Assembly: GCF_012912005.1 (NCBI RefSeq)
Contig: NZ_JABBEA010000026.1
Location: 1-51,637 of the forward strand
DNA: 51,637 nucleotides
DNA from: Paenibacillus sp. SZ31
GTDB lineage: Bacteria; Bacillota; Bacilli; Paenibacillales; Paenibacillaceae
Direction: 5' to 3'
Part shown: piece by piece, positions 10,101 through 17,169 of the stretch
How positions within the stretch are numbered: the stretch's first letter is position 1
How the letters are laid out: each line of letters begins with the position of its first letter
Notes under the pieces: generated by a model
Told to the model about the DNA's origin: nothing
Seen by the model: the letters and a program-made list of their open reading frames with translations, nothing else
Database searches by the model: none
Made by a program: the position numbers and the translations under genes

Positions 10101-10633
10101 CAAGGTTCAATTTCTTTACCTTCCGAAAGTAATCTGGTATGGAACAAATTATATGTCTCAGGAAAACTTTGCTTCCAACTAGTAATCGTTTCAATTACCT
10201 TTGAACTTACTCCAGGTAAGGTTACATGTATGTTTTCTTCATGTAGCTTTTTTAGTAGATTTGAAAGTATGGATTGTCTAAACCGTCCTTCGTCCCCACT
10301 CAGTATAATAGGAAGATAGCGACGCTCTAATTGAGATACCTCACTTATATGATGAGCTGTACTGTCATCTACTTGTATGAATTTATTAACAAGTGAATTG
10401 ACATCCTCTGAAGATACTGATTTAGAAACCATACTTGCAATTATATTTGCTAATAAAGATTTTCCTGTTCCATACGGGCCAACCAAAATATGCGCTCGAT
10501 TTGCATCTTCTTTAATAAAACCCTCAATAATCCCATTAATAGCCTCTGCATGAGATGGGGTAGATATATATCTCTTAATAAATACAGTATTGCCTATATC
10601 AAATTTAATGTTAACACTAGTTTTAAAAGTCAT
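7163..10633 (-). CDS. sspC: SspC-like large P-loop ATPase
   Basis: A 1156-aa ATPase with Walker A GPYGTGKS at residues 52-59 and a Walker B-like phrase (IGVFIVYDEFARFLQ) near residues 230-245. A sensor-like segment (LLLVTHKGLRQYF) follows. The rest is a long helical region without recognisable domains. It begins two bases after the DUF4007 gene and ends just before the PAPS-reductase-like gene. The size, the motifs and this order fit SspC, the ATPase that works with SspB and SspD in single-strand phosphorothioation. The family is divergent and the call depends partly on context. The broad fold also resembles the large ATPases of BREX (BrxC/PglY), which I consider the main alternative. Confidence 0.7.
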   Translation of the reverse strand: MTFKTSVNIKFDIGNTVFIKRYISTPSHAEAINGIIEGFIKEDANRAHILVGPYGTGKSLLANIIASMVSKSVSSEDVNSLVNKFIQVDDSTAHHISEVSQLERRYLPIILSGDEGRFRQSILSNLLKKLHEENIHVTLPGVSSKVIETITSWKQSFPETYNLFHTRLLSEGKEIEPWITEINKQNEKEISYFSELYSQLTSGASFDIDYNQSFITQIEYVLKILHENNIGVFIVYDEFARFLQGLNDSKFNEAMQDIQDLAEIANRNELIHLLLVTHKGLRQYFSGLGEEAISEFQRIEKRFRQYFIKNDQATFLRLAEIVISENLENKPEISNELFEYSRDKLREYTLFPSLNQTEKEKLILKGMYPLHPVSLFMLPQLTSVFGQNERTLFTFLESQDSGGFHNHIKKTNNYYLPHQLFDYFFPDSRDITSEELAGHFLLLKKAIARIPSDLLQQELAINLIKFVSLWNICGLQSEVRLTDEFISFVFNGNNADLESVIQILSDNKILRYNRVSNYWELFAGNSVNLQERIESDKASLQINKKIQKEIMFRNLSKKYYFPQQYNDTKGMTRFASVQFVCDLDIPDYKSIVGEQVADLTIQYLLLGSDYHNNEKFEEILKISKESGTLLYLHSKPLVVIQEELKNIFVLEQLLKNKAFIEEDKGIKEEIILLLNESKFMVSDYLDEIDTFSKDSWYYNGEKLSFINDVTLGDFLSEKCHELFRYTPVILNDSFNRTIISSPQKNGAIKLIDLMMEKPRFERFGIEGNGPEYSIYASVFKNNGRFDLNINNAEFQNIQYEPYAVLRQRLIELLDHKPYGEFKDIINLFTDSPFGIRKPVVPVLLVAMLSDRLSEFMLYSNDMFVPGLNGNKLFEIIVEIGAGQYQYKYERIDEKHIDFYRKIEVEFSNSTEGRLVNKSRTIFIAGTLLKWYRTLPRYTQLSNNVDDQFSWFRECIRRSEISPQESMKILFDKYYDEFDNMVSLKDYGESRINVLGKQLEDNICSILGVNNFNELSGWLGKHDLNKNPRNNLLNSLNRALHNESDLESGWLIRFVEMYVGVRLEDWSDATYDILINQLNQDILAHDTQEDLIKTDEGIPVQIGHSKKIINEVDLSVKSKVMYDNLDRLISVTKKSVSRQELEFVVYKIFEKYVSDME

Positions 10634-10635
10634 AT

Positions 10636-11523
10636 TTACAACACCACTCTCTTGCCAAGTTCATCATTCAAAAAAACCATTGGCTCTATCTGAGCAACTT
10701 TTATATAATCTAAATTGTTAGTTCGAACGTATTGTATGGGATACTTGTCATGATTAGTTAACACATTTAAAGCCTCTATAATCTTGTTCCGAGACAAATT
10801 ATATGTAGTACCCCACAAATACTTTTCGTTAACAATTTCATTTATACTCACTAATTCAATCTTGTTTTTATGACAGTAATCAAGAAGCACAAAGTACAGA
10901 GCGTTAACACCTATAGTTTCAATATCAGGAGAAATTTTTTTTATGGTTTCTCTTTCACTAACTGAAGGTTCAATTTTTAACAGTTGTAATTTCGAAAACG
11001 GGCTGAACGTAACATCCTCAGGATCAAGTTCATTGGGCTGCTTTGTATAAAATTGAATCAAACAATCAATATCTCTTTTTAATGATTTATCAGAAATCTC
11101 TTTAGACTCATTCAAAGAAACCCAAGTTTCAAACGAAGAATTCAAGTCCACTTTTTTAAAAGCCGTTTCCTTATAGGTATTAAAAAACCAATCAAATACT
11201 GTAGATTGATCATTATCATTACAAATTAATTTATAATGTAAGATTGATAAAGTAACATTATGTTGCAAAACTCTATCGAACCGAAAGATCAATTGCCCTA
11301 AATTTGTAAGAGAATGTACTTTAAGACCATCTTCGATTTTCTCTTCTATAACTCCAAAAGCAAAAAGCCAATATTTTAAGGCTTCAACCATATTTTTACC
11401 AAGGCCAATTTTTTCAAAAGAATCATCTTTGTAAAAGAAACGACTATTACCTTCTACTGACTTTAAACCCTTACTAAGCCATTTATCTCTCAAGTAGAAA
11501 CTTTGATGCCTTGCATATGCCAT
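10636..11523 (-). CDS. sspB: SspB-like DUF4007 protein (candidate DNA nickase)
   Basis: The 295-aa protein has the features I associate with DUF4007: the N-terminal RHQSFYLRDKWLSKGL phrase, a central LTNLGQLIFRFD winged-helix segment, and a C-terminal region with LYFVLLDYC and YNLSRNKIIEALNVL. SspB of the Ssp phosphorothioation system carries this domain and nicks one DNA strand so that sulfur can be placed. ATG 11523 follows an AAAGGAAG ribosome site at good spacing. It is the first gene of the sspBCD-like operon, preceded by a promoter and a 10-bp stem-loop. The divergent XRE gene probably controls it. The cysteine desulfurase SspA is absent from the window, so sulfur would have to come from a host IscS/SufS/NifS enzyme. 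Confidence 0.75.
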   Translation of the reverse strand: MAYARHQSFYLRDKWLSKGLKSVEGNSRFFYKDDSFEKIGLGKNMVEALKYWLFAFGVIEEKIEDGLKVHSLTNLGQLIFRFDRVLQHNVTLSILHYKLICNDNDQSTVFDWFFNTYKETAFKKVDLNSSFETWVSLNESKEISDKSLKRDIDCLIQFYTKQPNELDPEDVTFSPFSKLQLLKIEPSVSERETIKKISPDIETIGVNALYFVLLDYCHKNKIELVSINEIVNEKYLWGTTYNLSRNKIIEALNVLTNHDKYPIQYVRTNNLDYIKVAQIEPMVFLNDELGKRVVL

Positions 11524-11549
11524 GCATGATACTTCCTTTCAAATGGGAT

Positions 11550-11608
11550 TCATCCCTGGTTAATACCTTCCAGGGATGATTATACACTAGTTCGACCAAG
11601 ATAGACAA
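11550..11608 (-). promoter_or_regulatory. Promoter and leader stem-loop of the sspBCD-like operon
   Basis: On the minus strand TTGTCT (11608-11603) and TATAAT (11584-11579) are 18 bases apart. Immediately downstream CATCCCTGG (11551-11559) and CCAGGGATG (11570-11578) form a perfect inverted repeat with a ten-base loop, extended by one A-T pair. It covers the expected start of transcription, so it can be either an operator or a hairpin at the 5' end of the mRNA. Confidence 0.5.
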
Positions 11609-11690
11609 CATTTAATAGGAACATACATTCTTGAAACGGTCAATTTTGATTGTTTTTTTGGGAATGCATTCTTCATGCCTTTCTATCATT

Positions 11691-11775
11691 GTAGGCTATA
11701 GACATCAAAATTATATCACTGACTTTCACTGTAGGCTATAGCCTATTGACATAATTTCCAAGAAATTTTTATGAT
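11691..11775 (+). promoter_or_regulatory. Promoter of the XRE gene with two operator-like repeats
   Basis: TTGACA (11746-11751) and TATGAT (11770-11775) with an 18-base spacer form a strong sigma-A promoter for the XRE gene. The sequence GTAGGCTATAG occurs at 11691 and again at 11731, exactly 40 bases apart. The second copy is a perfect palindrome (TAGGCTATAGCCTA, 11732-11745) that abuts the -35 box. The first has only the left half conserved. Paired sites of unequal quality next to a controller gene are typical of C-protein type autoregulation. Confidence 0.6.
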
Positions 11776-11811
11776 ACCTTTAATATTAGTCAAATTAAAG
11801 GAGTTGCCCTC

Positions 11812-12060
11812 TTGGAAATCGAATTAGTCATCTTTGGGGAAATAATCAGAAATAGACGGTTGGAACTTAATATCAGCCAAGAAAATCTGGCTTTGAAAGC
11901 CGATATGGACAGATCGTATATAAGCGAAATAGAGCGAGGACACAAAAACCCTTCCTTATCTAAAATTCTGGCTCTTTCAAGCGCACTAGAACTTTCTGTT
12001 TCGGAGTTATTCTACTTGTTCGAAGAATCATATTATAAGAGAAAGAACAACCACAAATAA
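11812..12060 (+). CDS. XRE-family HTH regulator (controller protein-like)
   Basis: An 82-aa protein made almost wholly of one Cro/C1-type helix-turn-helix: IIRNRRLELNISQENLALKA, DRSYISEIERG and KNPSLSKILALSSAL. Its size and layout equal those of C proteins of restriction-modification systems. The start is TTG at 11812, eight bases after AAAGGAG (11797-11803); no ATG fits. It is transcribed away from the sspBCD-like operon from a strong promoter with palindromic sites, so it likely represses or times both directions. The end of the gene lies inside a perfect inverted repeat. Control of the second operon at 5196 is possible but only suggested by a palindrome there. Confidence 0.85.
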   Translation: MEIELVIFGEIIRNRRLELNISQENLALKADMDRSYISEIERGHKNPSLSKILALSSALELSVSELFYLFEESYYKRKNNHK

Positions 12061-12087
12061 TTAAATTTGATGGTTGTTCTTTCTCTT
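12037..12087. terminator. Perfect 17-bp inverted repeat at the 3' end of the XRE gene
   Basis: AAGAGAAAGAACAACCA (12037-12053) and its exact complement (12071-12087) surround a 17-base loop. The left arm encodes the last codons of the XRE protein (KRKNNH). The T-rich right arm makes it a probable terminator, although no separate U-tract follows. Confidence 0.6.
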
Positions 12088-12206
12088 ACTACATAGTAAC
12101 CACTGAAACAATTGAATATTTATGTACCACTCGTAGAGTAGAAGGCATTGTCACTTATCTAAACTTGTTTTTTACCCGCGGTTTTCAAAATTGAGATCTT
12201 CAGGAC

Positions 12207-13262
12207 TCATTTATTTGACTCTGTCCTTATATCATATAGTAATTGATGAAATTTCGAGTTTAAATTTATACCAAGAATCATCAATGAAAATGTAACAATA
12301 ATACCAAGCATAAACCCTATCCATCCAAAACAAGAAAGAGTACTCAATATTATCACCGATAGAACAAAAAAAGGAATAAGAATACCACCACAATTCAGAA
12401 TAGTTTGTGCTGATTCTAGGTCAAGTTCATTCTTCAATGTTACTATTACATCAGTAAATGCATCTTGTGTAATGTTTATAGGAATGCAATAATCCGTTAC
12501 GTTGTTTTTTCTTTTATTGGAATGTTTTAATTTCATCTTAAATTTGATTAATTTCAAATTCCTAATATTATCTCGCCCCATTGTCCTAAAATACAATGTG
12601 GTGTTGTATTCTTCATTAGTATCAAAACCCTCTCTACTAAATATATTGGGATCTCCAATTTCCTCAATAGGAATAATCCCCTCATTTATTTCCAATACAA
12701 AGTACTCATTTTTTTTTATTGTTGCTAGCTTTACATTCATAGCCAAAGGTTGAAAACCTTGATTATTTCGTATAGTTAAATTAATGGAAGTTTCTTTATT
12801 GGGAGTTATTATGATTTCATTAATTTTAATGTTGACTCCCATATTTTCATCAGCAGCATCCTTGGGCTTATAATTAATCTCATAATTAAAGTACTCTTTC
12901 AAAGATTTATGCTCTATAACCAAAGTTAAGAACACTCTGAATAGTACTCTCCAATCTAATAACCCAAGGTGAGCAAATGCTTCTGGAAAAAGGTAAAAGT
13001 CTCTAGGTGTAATCAAATTAGCCTTTTTGAATACTTTTATCAGTGACTCCTCTTTCTCATCATCATCCTCCTCTTGTACTGATTTTTTTCTATAATTCTC
13101 CTTGCTAGTAGAATCACCTATCTGTTTCTTGTAGTTCAATAATAAAAATTTAAATATAATTATTAACAATATAATTGTCACAATTGAAATAATACCATCA
13201 CTAGAACCTATAACTAAAGATTTCACAATTGCCCCAACTTGGTTAAATAAATCCGAAATCAT
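12207..13262 (-). CDS. Unrecognised membrane protein with a long extramembrane domain
   Basis: The 351-aa protein has one N-terminal membrane helix (about residues 20-43, IISIVTIILLIIIFKFLLL). A charged linker rich in D and E follows (near 62-72). A central domain of about 220 residues comes next, with alternating beta-like pattern (INLTIRNNQGFQPL, LEINEGIIPIEEIG). Two C-terminal membrane helices close the protein (about 292-335). ATG 13262 follows GGAGC at suitable spacing. I do not recognise the family. It is AT-rich like the defence genes to its left and stands alone, divergent from nothing and not coupled to the helicase. It may be an accessory gene of the island, for example a membrane-acting effector, but there is no direct evidence. 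Confidence 0.75.
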   Translation of the reverse strand: MISDLFNQVGAIVKSLVIGSSDGIISIVTIILLIIIFKFLLLNYKKQIGDSTSKENYRKKSVQEEDDDEKEESLIKVFKKANLITPRDFYLFPEAFAHLGLLDWRVLFRVFLTLVIEHKSLKEYFNYEINYKPKDAADENMGVNIKINEIIITPNKETSINLTIRNNQGFQPLAMNVKLATIKKNEYFVLEINEGIIPIEEIGDPNIFSREGFDTNEEYNTTLYFRTMGRDNIRNLKLIKFKMKLKHSNKRKNNVTDYCIPINITQDAFTDVIVTLKNELDLESAQTILNCGGILIPFFVLSVIILSTLSCFGWIGFMLGIIVTFSLMILGINLNSKFHQLLYDIRTESNK

Positions 13263-13406
13263 AATTCATTGCTCCGTTTCTATATTTACTGATTCACAAA
13301 GAATCAACTGCCTATGACCAAAAAAACAACTAACTTTTATTATTTGAACTACTCTCTAATTGTCCTATAAGATCTCATTTATTCATTAGAAATATTACAG
13401 TTATGA

Positions 13407-16400
13407 CTAACCTCTCACATAATCCGCTTCGCCCAGAAAGACAAATGGAGACGTATAGCCATGCTCTTCCTTATACTCCCGCACGAACAGCACGATTCGG
13501 TTGCCCGTCTCCCGATGATGGATATACCGCTGCGCGGTAGCCGTATGCTCCGACACCCGGCTCTGAGTCTGCCAGTGGAACAAACGCTCGTTAATAGCAT
13601 AGTCCTCGTACAGCGTAGAGGGTGAAAAGTCTTTGTCCGATTTGTTCAGTGTAATGAAGAAGATGTCCGTCTGTTCATCGGCAAAATAATTCACGCCTTC
13701 ACGGAAGGCGGGGGATTGCTGGGCATTCCAGTAGCCGAAGGCGGCAAGCACTTGGTCGATGGAGTACATACAGTGGATATCCAGTGGACAAGTGTACGGG
13801 AACGAATTACTTTTATCCACAAATCGCAGATGAGCCAGATTATATTTGAAAATATCCACAAGCTCTGCTCGGAATGCTTCACAAGACAGCACACGCTGCA
13901 CACCCTCTTCAATGCTGCTCAACCCTAGTTTCTCAGGCGCGGCCCGGTGGAAGGTGTAATAGAACATAATCAACATGCGCTGTTCATCAGCGTTGGTTGG
14001 TTCTTTGCCTTTTTCAATAAAGTCGATCAGGAACGTCAGCCAGCTTCGGGAGTTGATCGTCAGCACAGACGGCAGTCTGCGGATGTACTCATCCTGCTCA
14101 CTCTCTATTGGCTCTGTCAGTCCGGCCTCGGCCAACATACCCCGGAAATACCTTTTGCCCGTACGTCCACCATACAATTCATACAATGTCATCCCATGAT
14201 GCTCTACAAAACCAGCCAAGGTCAGCGGCAGTCCGGTGTCTTGCTGGAACGTTTGCAGCTTCTGGATCAACGCTCTGCGATTACGACTCATCTGCTTGAG
14301 GTTGCGCATGACGTATTCCTTCGCTTGCTTTTCCAATTGAATGAACGTGCCGCGTGGTAAGTTCGAAAATCCATTCTCAACGTAGTACGAGATAGAATGT
14401 TTAGTAGCGCCGATCAGGGCGCGGAATTTATCCTGGAACCTGTATTCCTGATGCGCTTGTCCGATGAAGTCGAGCACGGTCAGGCACTCTTTGCCATCCG
14501 CCATCCGGAGCCCACGTCCCAACTGTTGCAGGAATACGGTCAGACTCTCGGTAGGACGCAGGAACAGGACGGTGTTCACTTCAGGGATATCCACGCCCTC
14601 ATTGTACAGATCCACGACAAAGATCATGCGCAGTTCCCCGTTCACCAGCTGTCCTTTCGCAGCATGACGTTCCTGTTCGCTCGACCCGCCATGCAGGGCC
14701 ATGGATGGAATGCCGGCTTTGTTAAATATTTTTGCCATATACATCGCATGATCCACCCCTACGCAGAACCCAAGTCCCTTCACATCGTCGAGATCGGTTA
14801 CGTATTTGTTCAGACTTTGGATGATCTGGTTGGCACGGATTTTGTTATGGGTATAGAGTTTCTCCAGTTCGTTCAGATCGTAGCCTTTGCGCGACCACTT
14901 TACCTGAGATAGATCGACAGTATCGGTGACGCCAAAATACTGGAAAGGACTCAGTAGTTTCCGGTCAATGGCATCGGTTAGACGGATCTCGGCGGCAATC
15001 GTATGATCGAAGTAGGCGGTAATGTCTTTGCTATCCATCCGTTCAGGCGTCGCGGTGAGTCCCAGCAAAATCTTCGGTTCGTAATGGGATAACAGCTTCT
15101 GGTATGAAGGTGCAGCCGCATGATGGAATTCATCCACAATGATGTAATCGTAATAGTCTGGGCTGGTGATCTCCGTCAGCTTCATGGAGTTAAGACTCTG
15201 AATACTAACAAACAAGTGATCCAGCGCCTCTGCTCGGTAATTCCCGACATGCAGCTCACCAAAGTTCATATCCTTCAGGATATACCGGAACGTATCACGG
15301 CTTTGCTTCAAGATTTCTTCCCGATGAGCAACAAAAAGAAGCTTAGCTCCCGCATGGCTTGCCCGGAATCGCTTGTAGTCGAAGGCTGAAATGACCGTTT
15401 TGCCAACGCCTGTGGCGGCAACGATCAGGTTGCGGGTTCGTCCATACAGCGTACGCTCGGCGTGAAGCTGTTCGAGCACTTCCTTTTGATAATCGTAAGG
15501 CTGAATGTCTAGGTGAAAGTGGTTAGTCTGATCTTTTTTGCGATTCAGAGCCGCCTTCAACTGTGCCTCATGCCCTTCATCCTCAGCTACATATCGCGTA
15601 AATTCACGGTCATTCCAGTAACTCTCGAAGGTCGCTTCAATCTTGCGCAGCACGTCGAGTGAATCCTTCTCCGTCACCTTGAGGTTCCACTCCATACCAC
15701 TGGTTAGCGCCGGGTTGGAGAGGTTAGAGGAGCCGACATAAGCTGTAGTGAAGCCAGTATCACGGTGGAAAATGTACGTTTTGGCGTGCAGCCGAGTCAC
15801 CTTGGTATCATAAGAAATCTGGATCTCTGTGTTAGGTAGCTTGCTGAGTTCTGTAATCGCCTTGAGATCGGTTGCTTCCATGTATGTAGTTGTGATGATA
15901 CGCAGCTTGCCACCGCCCGCGGTAAATTGTTGAAGCTGTTCCAGCAGCAGACGAAGCCCGCTGAATTTGATAAATGACACCAACCAGTCGATCCGGTCGG
16001 CGGTCACAATCTCCTTTTGCAACTCCAATAACATACTCGGCTCGGACTTGGCACCTGTGAACAAAGAGCTTTGGGCGATCGGTGTATCTGGACGAACGAT
16101 CTTGGTATCCCGGACCGCACGAATGCTGTTCAGCTTGGAATACACATGGGTCAACACTTCCCCCTGCTCATCCAGTTGCAATTCGTTGTACTCTTCTTCC
16201 CCAAGTGTGTCTTTCAGGGTAGCAATAATCTCATTACACGTTCGAATCTGCGCCAACACTGCCGTCTTATCTTCCGTCTGTTCCCGCACAATCTTGAGCG
16301 CTCGCCGCGTCACCGCCGCCAGATACGTGGATAGCAGCTTACGTGCTTCTTCCGCATCCAGCTTCTCGGTCCCAATGTTATACACATCCGGGTCCAGCGC

Positions 16401-16457
16401 CGAAATCTCTTGTCTGGTGATTGTGTTGATAAGCTGTTCATATATGCCTTGTTTCAT
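13407..16457 (-). CDS. PLD-domain / SF2 helicase with DUF3427 C-terminus
   Basis: A 1016-aa fusion. A PLD-type nuclease motif (RLHAKTYIFHRDTG, then YVGSSNLSNPAL) lies around residues 225-260. The helicase core follows with AATGVGKT, the DEFHH variant of the DEAD box in IIVDEFHHAAAPSY, GLTATPERMD, and the motif VI phrase QQLGRGLRMADGKE. The last third matches the DUF3427 helicase group in architecture. These proteins unwind and probably nick DNA and are often found near restriction genes or as single defence genes. Base composition is clearly higher in GC than the island to the left and like that of the chromosome to the right, so it may be an older resident. It is unlike the 724-aa fusion at 3022 in length and C-terminus. 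Confidence 0.85.
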   Translation of the reverse strand: MKQGIYEQLINTITRQEISALDPDVYNIGTEKLDAEEARKLLSTYLAAVTRRALKIVREQTEDKTAVLAQIRTCNEIIATLKDTLGEEEYNELQLDEQGEVLTHVYSKLNSIRAVRDTKIVRPDTPIAQSSLFTGAKSEPSMLLELQKEIVTADRIDWLVSFIKFSGLRLLLEQLQQFTAGGGKLRIITTTYMEATDLKAITELSKLPNTEIQISYDTKVTRLHAKTYIFHRDTGFTTAYVGSSNLSNPALTSGMEWNLKVTEKDSLDVLRKIEATFESYWNDREFTRYVAEDEGHEAQLKAALNRKKDQTNHFHLDIQPYDYQKEVLEQLHAERTLYGRTRNLIVAATGVGKTVISAFDYKRFRASHAGAKLLFVAHREEILKQSRDTFRYILKDMNFGELHVGNYRAEALDHLFVSIQSLNSMKLTEITSPDYYDYIIVDEFHHAAAPSYQKLLSHYEPKILLGLTATPERMDSKDITAYFDHTIAAEIRLTDAIDRKLLSPFQYFGVTDTVDLSQVKWSRKGYDLNELEKLYTHNKIRANQIIQSLNKYVTDLDDVKGLGFCVGVDHAMYMAKIFNKAGIPSMALHGGSSEQERHAAKGQLVNGELRMIFVVDLYNEGVDIPEVNTVLFLRPTESLTVFLQQLGRGLRMADGKECLTVLDFIGQAHQEYRFQDKFRALIGATKHSISYYVENGFSNLPRGTFIQLEKQAKEYVMRNLKQMSRNRRALIQKLQTFQQDTGLPLTLAGFVEHHGMTLYELYGGRTGKRYFRGMLAEAGLTEPIESEQDEYIRRLPSVLTINSRSWLTFLIDFIEKGKEPTNADEQRMLIMFYYTFHRAAPEKLGLSSIEEGVQRVLSCEAFRAELVDIFKYNLAHLRFVDKSNSFPYTCPLDIHCMYSIDQVLAAFGYWNAQQSPAFREGVNYFADEQTDIFFITLNKSDKDFSPSTLYEDYAINERLFHWQTQSRVSEHTATAQRYIHHRETGNRIVLFVREYKEEHGYTSPFVFLGEADYVRG

Positions 16458-16585
16458 GAATGTACCTCGTGTGGGTGTAGGATGTTTGTGGATCGTTCTC
16501 TATGTATATGGTGGGCTAAAAATTACTTCTTCTATATTATCGACCAACCTGTGGAAGATTTCATTAGTTGTTTTGATTTCATAGG

Positions 16586-16628
16586 AAAAAGCACCTCTAC
16601 TTTTGGTTTGGTAGAAGTACTTTTCTAT
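16586..16628 (-). terminator. Terminator after the toxin-immunity pair
   Basis: On the minus strand the arms 16628-16611 and 16600-16586 form a stem of about eleven pairs with G-U pairs and end in CTTTTT. It lies between the stop of the putative immunity gene and the start of the DUF3427 helicase gene. The remaining bases 16458-16671 hold no gene. Confidence 0.5.
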
Positions 16629-16671
16629 GAATACGATTATGCGAAATAGTAACCTAATGATCTACAGATTA

Positions 16672-17151
16672 TTAAATATCAATCGGATCTTTCTCAACAA
16701 ATTTTTCATACCAATTGTTTAATGGAAAATGTGAGACTTGTGTAATTTCTAGAGAGAGTGGTTTGATAGTAAAAGAGCCTCCCCGTTCAAAAAGTATAAT
16801 TAACGGTTCATATATGTCTAGATACTGGCTGATGCTCAGAGTGTTCTCTGCGTACTTCGCCAACTGTAGGTAATATTCAAATATTCTTTTCACATATGAG
16901 TTTTGATTCAAATATTCAACAGCCTCCGAACTACAATAAGCTGAAATATCTAATTCCTCTTCTTGATCTCCTAGCAGTTTCGCCACATTTGTAAATGCAG
17001 GTGGCATAGGCTTCAGCTGCTCCGCTTTATAAAATTGAGCCATTCTTCTGAGAAATTCATATCCGAGTTTAGTATCCTCATCAGAGATAACAGTACCTAC
17101 TAAGGCCCAATTTATATTATTTAGTTTGGATACTGCATTTTCCAATAACAT
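16672..17151 (-). CDS. Putative immunity protein for the WXG-type toxin
   Basis: A 159-aa soluble, acidic, mostly helical protein with no recognised family. It starts with ATG at 17151 behind GAGGTGA at good spacing and begins 18 bases after the toxin stop. This is the usual place of an immunity gene. Base composition is AT-rich like the toxin's C-terminal part and unlike the toxin's N-terminus, which is expected when toxin tip and immunity gene are exchanged together. The function as antitoxin is inferred from position and composition. It could instead be an unrelated small gene. Confidence 0.6.
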   Translation of the reverse strand: MLLENAVSKLNNINWALVGTVISDEDTKLGYEFLRRMAQFYKAEQLKPMPPAFTNVAKLLGDQEEELDISAYCSSEAVEYLNQNSYVKRIFEYYLQLAKYAENTLSISQYLDIYEPLIILFERGGSFTIKPLSLEITQVSHFPLNNWYEKFVEKDPIDI

Positions 17152-17169
17152 TCTATTTCACCTCAACAT

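Noticed and set aside
6283..11523. BREX type 4 assignment for the PAPS-reductase and ATPase genes
   Set aside because: No PglZ or BrxL is present, and the DUF4007 gene in first position fits sspBCD better.
13947..14912. Long plus-strand frames opposite the DUF3427 helicase
   Set aside because: They are antisense frames that follow the codon pattern of the helicase gene and have no ribosome sites.
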